A DNA stretch of 64,000 nt from Bryoerythrophyllum caledonicum (lineage: Eukaryota; Streptophyta; Bryopsida; Pottiales; Pottiaceae). A program made the translations under genes and the position numbers. The notes below the pieces were generated by a model, which did not search any database, had not been told where the DNA came from, and saw only the letters and a list, made by a program, of their open reading frames with translations. This document shows, one piece after another, positions 61,287 through 64,000 of the stretch (positions are counted from its first letter, which is position 1; every line of letters starts with the position of its first letter). Where the stretch lies: contig OZ020518.1 of assembly GCA_963971425.1 (NCBI GenBank), positions 29,890,770-29,954,769 of the forward strand. The letters run 5' to 3'.

Positions 61287-61884
61287 GCCGTGGAGCTATA
61301 TACTATAGTAGAGCATGCACGCAGTTTGGGTGACAAGTACGTTAGTATAATGCAGTTTGAGATGTGTTTATCGTTCGGTGGGTGGTATATATTTATATAT
61401 TGGGTGGTCCATATGATATGTTTGATTTTAGAATTCCTCGGCAATAGTGTGGAATTGCTTGATTATGTATGTTTTTGCATTATAAAATACAGTGAGGTAC
61501 TTTACATTGTCTTAGGAAATTGCATATATATTTTTGTATCTCTTACACATTGTATTTGTAGTGCACTACTCTAAAATCCTATAATAACTCATAACAAATT
61601 TATAATCTCTTTGGGCACATGAATATGATTTTGTAGCAGGATTTGTAAACTAGATTAGAAATCATATATTTTCTAAAAAAAGGTAGCAAATGTAAAAAAT
61701 ATATTACTGATATGAACATGAAGATGCCAAGGTATGACACGACAAACACCAAAAAAATTTGACAAAAAACATACTAAACTTTTGCCAAATTTTGATTTAA
61801 AAAAAAGTTATGAGCAAATAACTTGCGGCTTTCTACCAGCAACCAGTGCACTTGGCCAAGTGCATAATTGCTTAATTGCGTTTT
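61287..61884. other. 3' flank of the large gene and right end of the transposon
   Basis: AT-rich noncoding sequence. The last 230 bp (from 61,650) are conserved in inverted orientation at 18,731-18,960 and more weakly at 31,580-31,820, and end in the TIR. Confidence 0.7.
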
Positions 61885-62359
61885 ATTACTCTAAGGTAAC
61901 ATTCTCTATACGTATGAAAAATCTCAATGTCAATAGAAACTCTTTAGAGTCCCCATTTCTAACTTTGAGTGGTACTACCTTTCAAACCATGAATCCAAAA
62001 ATAATAATAAAAATATCTCAGTAAAGCTCTTATCACGAACAATCTAGAACAAAAAAGAAATCTAAAAAAATCTTTTTAAGAATTTTAGCGATGTGCCCAA
62101 AATCAAAACTGTCCCCCAACGGACACTTAGTCCTTTAGGGGTTAACAAAAAAACAATTTGAAACTTTGGAAGACCAATAGCAAAAATAGAAAAAACTAAT
62201 TTTATTTATATTGCTATTTATAAGTCATCTTTAATGGTTTTTAAAATTGTAATATTGGTATATTCATTTGTTAACATATGAACCTTCATTTTTCAAATCA
62301 ATTCATGGGCGGCAAAATTGCTATTGTGCCATGGTGGTATATCATCATTTGGAATTGCC

Positions 62360-63160
62360 TTTACCTCTAAAGGCCCAATGTCTCCTTGGGGGACATTTTG
62401 AGTTTGGGTAGGGTACCACAATCTCAAATTTAGGCATGATTTTATGATATTTTTAATTGAATGGAAAACTTTTTATTAGCTTCCCGTAAACATAATTTTG
62501 GTAGTAATCTAACATACGGTTTAAAAGTTACAATTTTTTCTTTGAAACATATACAATTAATGCGGTTGTTTGGTGTGACATGTATCAAATAGTGTAGCAA
62601 ATCATTTATCAACTCTAAGTTCAATAGAAATTTGAGTTTTTGTCCATCTTAAAAATTCCACTTGGAAAGAAAATGGATATCCTTGCATCAACCGTAGAGA
62701 TTTTTGAATTTCAAAAATATGAGAAGGATATGATTTATGCAAAACTTGAAATGTATTGTCAATTTTCCAACATATAGTTGCATTGCAAAAATTTACGGAC
62801 ATCTTCTACCCCTCTTCTACTTCTAAAATTTGGTGCACATGTGCCTTCTATGATCCTTTCTAAGTTCAAATTAGAAAATCATGGTCCACAGTGGAAAAAT
62901 TTGCCATTGAAGGTGGTCAAAGTTTGTTGAAGGTGTTTAGTATGACCTAAAGAAGAGTTTATGTCTCACTTCAAAGGCTCATATCCTTGAATCTGTGGGA
63001 TGAAGCTGAACAAAACTTTTACCACATACACTTGTACAATCCTAGTACAACATCCTATGGTTGCATGTGTAAAAATTGTATTTATTCACAATTTGTGTTG
63101 AATGCATTGAAACTGGCAGTTTTCAATCAATTTGGGTGCTAAACTACCTTTAGGAGTTAA
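62360..63160. repeat. Diverged TTAA-type repeat (about 800 bp)
   Basis: Left tip TTTACCTCTAAAGG and right tip CCTTTAGGAGTTAA are inverted and close to the family tips. The interior shows little resemblance to the other copies, so this is a separate subfamily or an old copy. Confidence 0.45.
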
Positions 63161-63334
63161 GATGTTTAATCATAATTTATTTTTGGATTTAAGAAGATTA
63201 CATATACAACAACTATACACTAAGTTAATTGGTGGCCAATAAAGGTTCACTAAACGATTAGCAATTTGCATACCCAAGTTCATAGATACTTTTGTAAGTC
63301 CATTGCCACTGTAGACTCTATTTCATCCTCATGA

Positions 63335-63800
63335 ATGAAGAAACCTTTTAATGACAACCTGCAAGAAAATACGGTTCTTCCATGGTTATTACCATGCACA
63401 TGCGGTACTCAAAGATGTCATTGTGATGCAAGATTTAAACCCGGGCTATTATGTGTTAGAGGGTTACCATTCAAAGACTCCCCACCAACCCACATTGACC
63501 CGATTTTTAGTTTTCAATTTATTGAAGACAAATATTGAAATGATAGATCCTCACCGGAAGCTATTGCAAACAAAACAAATAAATACCAACCACTCCTCAA
63601 TGATATTCAAGCACTCGAATGGAAAGTAGACTCCCTCATTGTCATCACCGCGGGTGCTAGAGCCACCACCTTTATCCTCTCAATGACAACCCTTGAAAAA
63701 ACATTCAAAATTCTCATGTCCTCAATCAACATCAATACTATTGCAATCCAACATGCTATGTCCATACTCCTACATGAAAACCTACTAAGCATGAAAACCT
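63335..63800 (+). other. Possible retroelement-derived fragment (broken)
   Basis: Plus-strand protein-like phrases such as YQPLLNDIQALEWKVDSLIV and ITAGARATT resemble a short conserved stretch found near the end of some reverse-transcriptase polyproteins, but I cannot name the family. It is a broken, isolated fossil with no terminal repeats in view. Confidence 0.25.
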
Positions 63801-63919
63801 ACTAAACACAGCATTGCATTAGCCCCCTCGACTATTTTAGTTCGTTATTCGTGGTTACTTGTTACGTGGTACATAGTGTCTATCCTCAAGAGGGGCAAGT
63901 ACTTCTTCCTTGTCGTCTT

Positions 63920-63975
63920 CGTCTTCCTCCTCCTCCTCCTCCTCTTTCGTCTTCTTCCTCCTCCTCCTCCTCAAA
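63920..63975. repeat. CTC/CTT microsatellite
   Basis: Pyrimidine-rich trinucleotide tract (CCTCCTCCTCC and CTTCTTCC) on the plus strand near the window end. Confidence 0.9.
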
Positions 63976-64000
63976 TTCATCAAGTGACATTTAAGGGAAG

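Larger units (their letters stand above)
48737..61884. mobile_element. 13,148-bp two-gene DNA transposon with 4-bp target duplication
   Basis: The left tip AACACGCAATTAAGC (48,737) and right tip AAAACGCAATTAAGC (inverted, ending 61,884) extend as a TIR of about 32 bp through GCAATTATGCACTTGGCCA, with one mismatch. ATTA flanks both ends (48,733-48,736 and 61,885-61,888). Genes diverge from the centre: a DUF7869-type putative transposase (minus) and a large unknown gene (plus). Two other copies in the window (18,731-21,574 and 24,948-31,820) share both ends, and the second also keeps both gene ends. Interior insertions: two TTAA repeats at 52.7-54.9 kb. A 200-base gap (55,672-55,871) hides part of the centre. 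The 4-bp duplication is compatible with superfamilies such as Sola or Ginger, but I cannot assign one. Confidence 0.85.
47828..62145. repeat. TTAA/CCCCTAAAG repeat split by the 13-kb transposon
   Basis: The left part 47,828-48,736 starts TTAA-CCCCTACAG and the right part 61,885-62,145 ends CCTTTAGGGG-TTAA. The internal order across the two parts follows the uninterrupted copies (last left word before the break, then GAAAAATCTCAATGTCAATAG, then the 3' end). The left part also carries the 202-bp MITE at 48,327-48,528. Confidence 0.8.

Overview
The window looks like nuclear DNA of a land plant, most likely a non-seed plant (bryophyte or lycophyte grade). It is AT-rich and intron-bearing. It has one host gene that reads through intact (an IQD calmodulin-binding protein, 37,939-40,191, plus strand) and one decayed host gene (ATP-citrate lyase subunit A, 43,100 to about 41,100, minus strand). 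Almost everything else that can be explained is transposable elements nested in one another. The plant assignment rests on the IQD gene, the plant-type split ACLA gene, a plant-style Helitron and tRNA-derived SINE, and TTTAGGG-like motifs. The species cannot be told.

0-11.3 kb: an old element with a broken MULE-like transposase on the minus strand (about 3,180-148). A decayed multi-exon plus-strand gene (6,416-11,244) diverges from it; its pieces resemble a ParB-like motif followed by a DNA N6/N4-methylase. Four 22-bp palindromes lie between the two genes. 11.3-16.3 kb: no supported gene. 16.3-24.4 kb: MITEs, a tandem/foldback repeat, a 2.84-kb deletion derivative (18,731-21,574) and a DD34E Tc1-type transposase remnant (22,640-21,650, minus).

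24.4-35.1 kb: a second deletion derivative (24,948-31,820) of the same large family, inserted in a TTAA-flanked repeat and itself carrying a SINE fragment, a hAT-like MITE and a 745-bp Helitron with a 25-bp minisatellite; then another TTAA repeat holding a full-length SINE. 36.1-44.2 kb: a MITE, the IQD gene, the ACLA pseudogene and a TTAA repeat just upstream of it. 45-47.7 kb: palindrome cluster, foldback element and minisatellite.

47.8-62.1 kb is the most interesting part. A 13,148-bp DNA transposon (48,737-61,884) has about 32-bp terminal inverted repeats starting AACACGCAATTAAGC and a 4-bp target duplication (ATTA). It carries two divergent genes: a DUF7869-type putative DDE transposase on the minus strand (broken) and a plus-strand gene of about 1,320 codons that I do not recognise and that is almost undamaged. 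Two internally deleted relatives in the same window keep both ends, and one keeps the ends of both genes, so the two genes belong to one mobile unit. The large element sits inside an older TTAA/CCCCTAAAG repeat and contains two younger copies of that same repeat.
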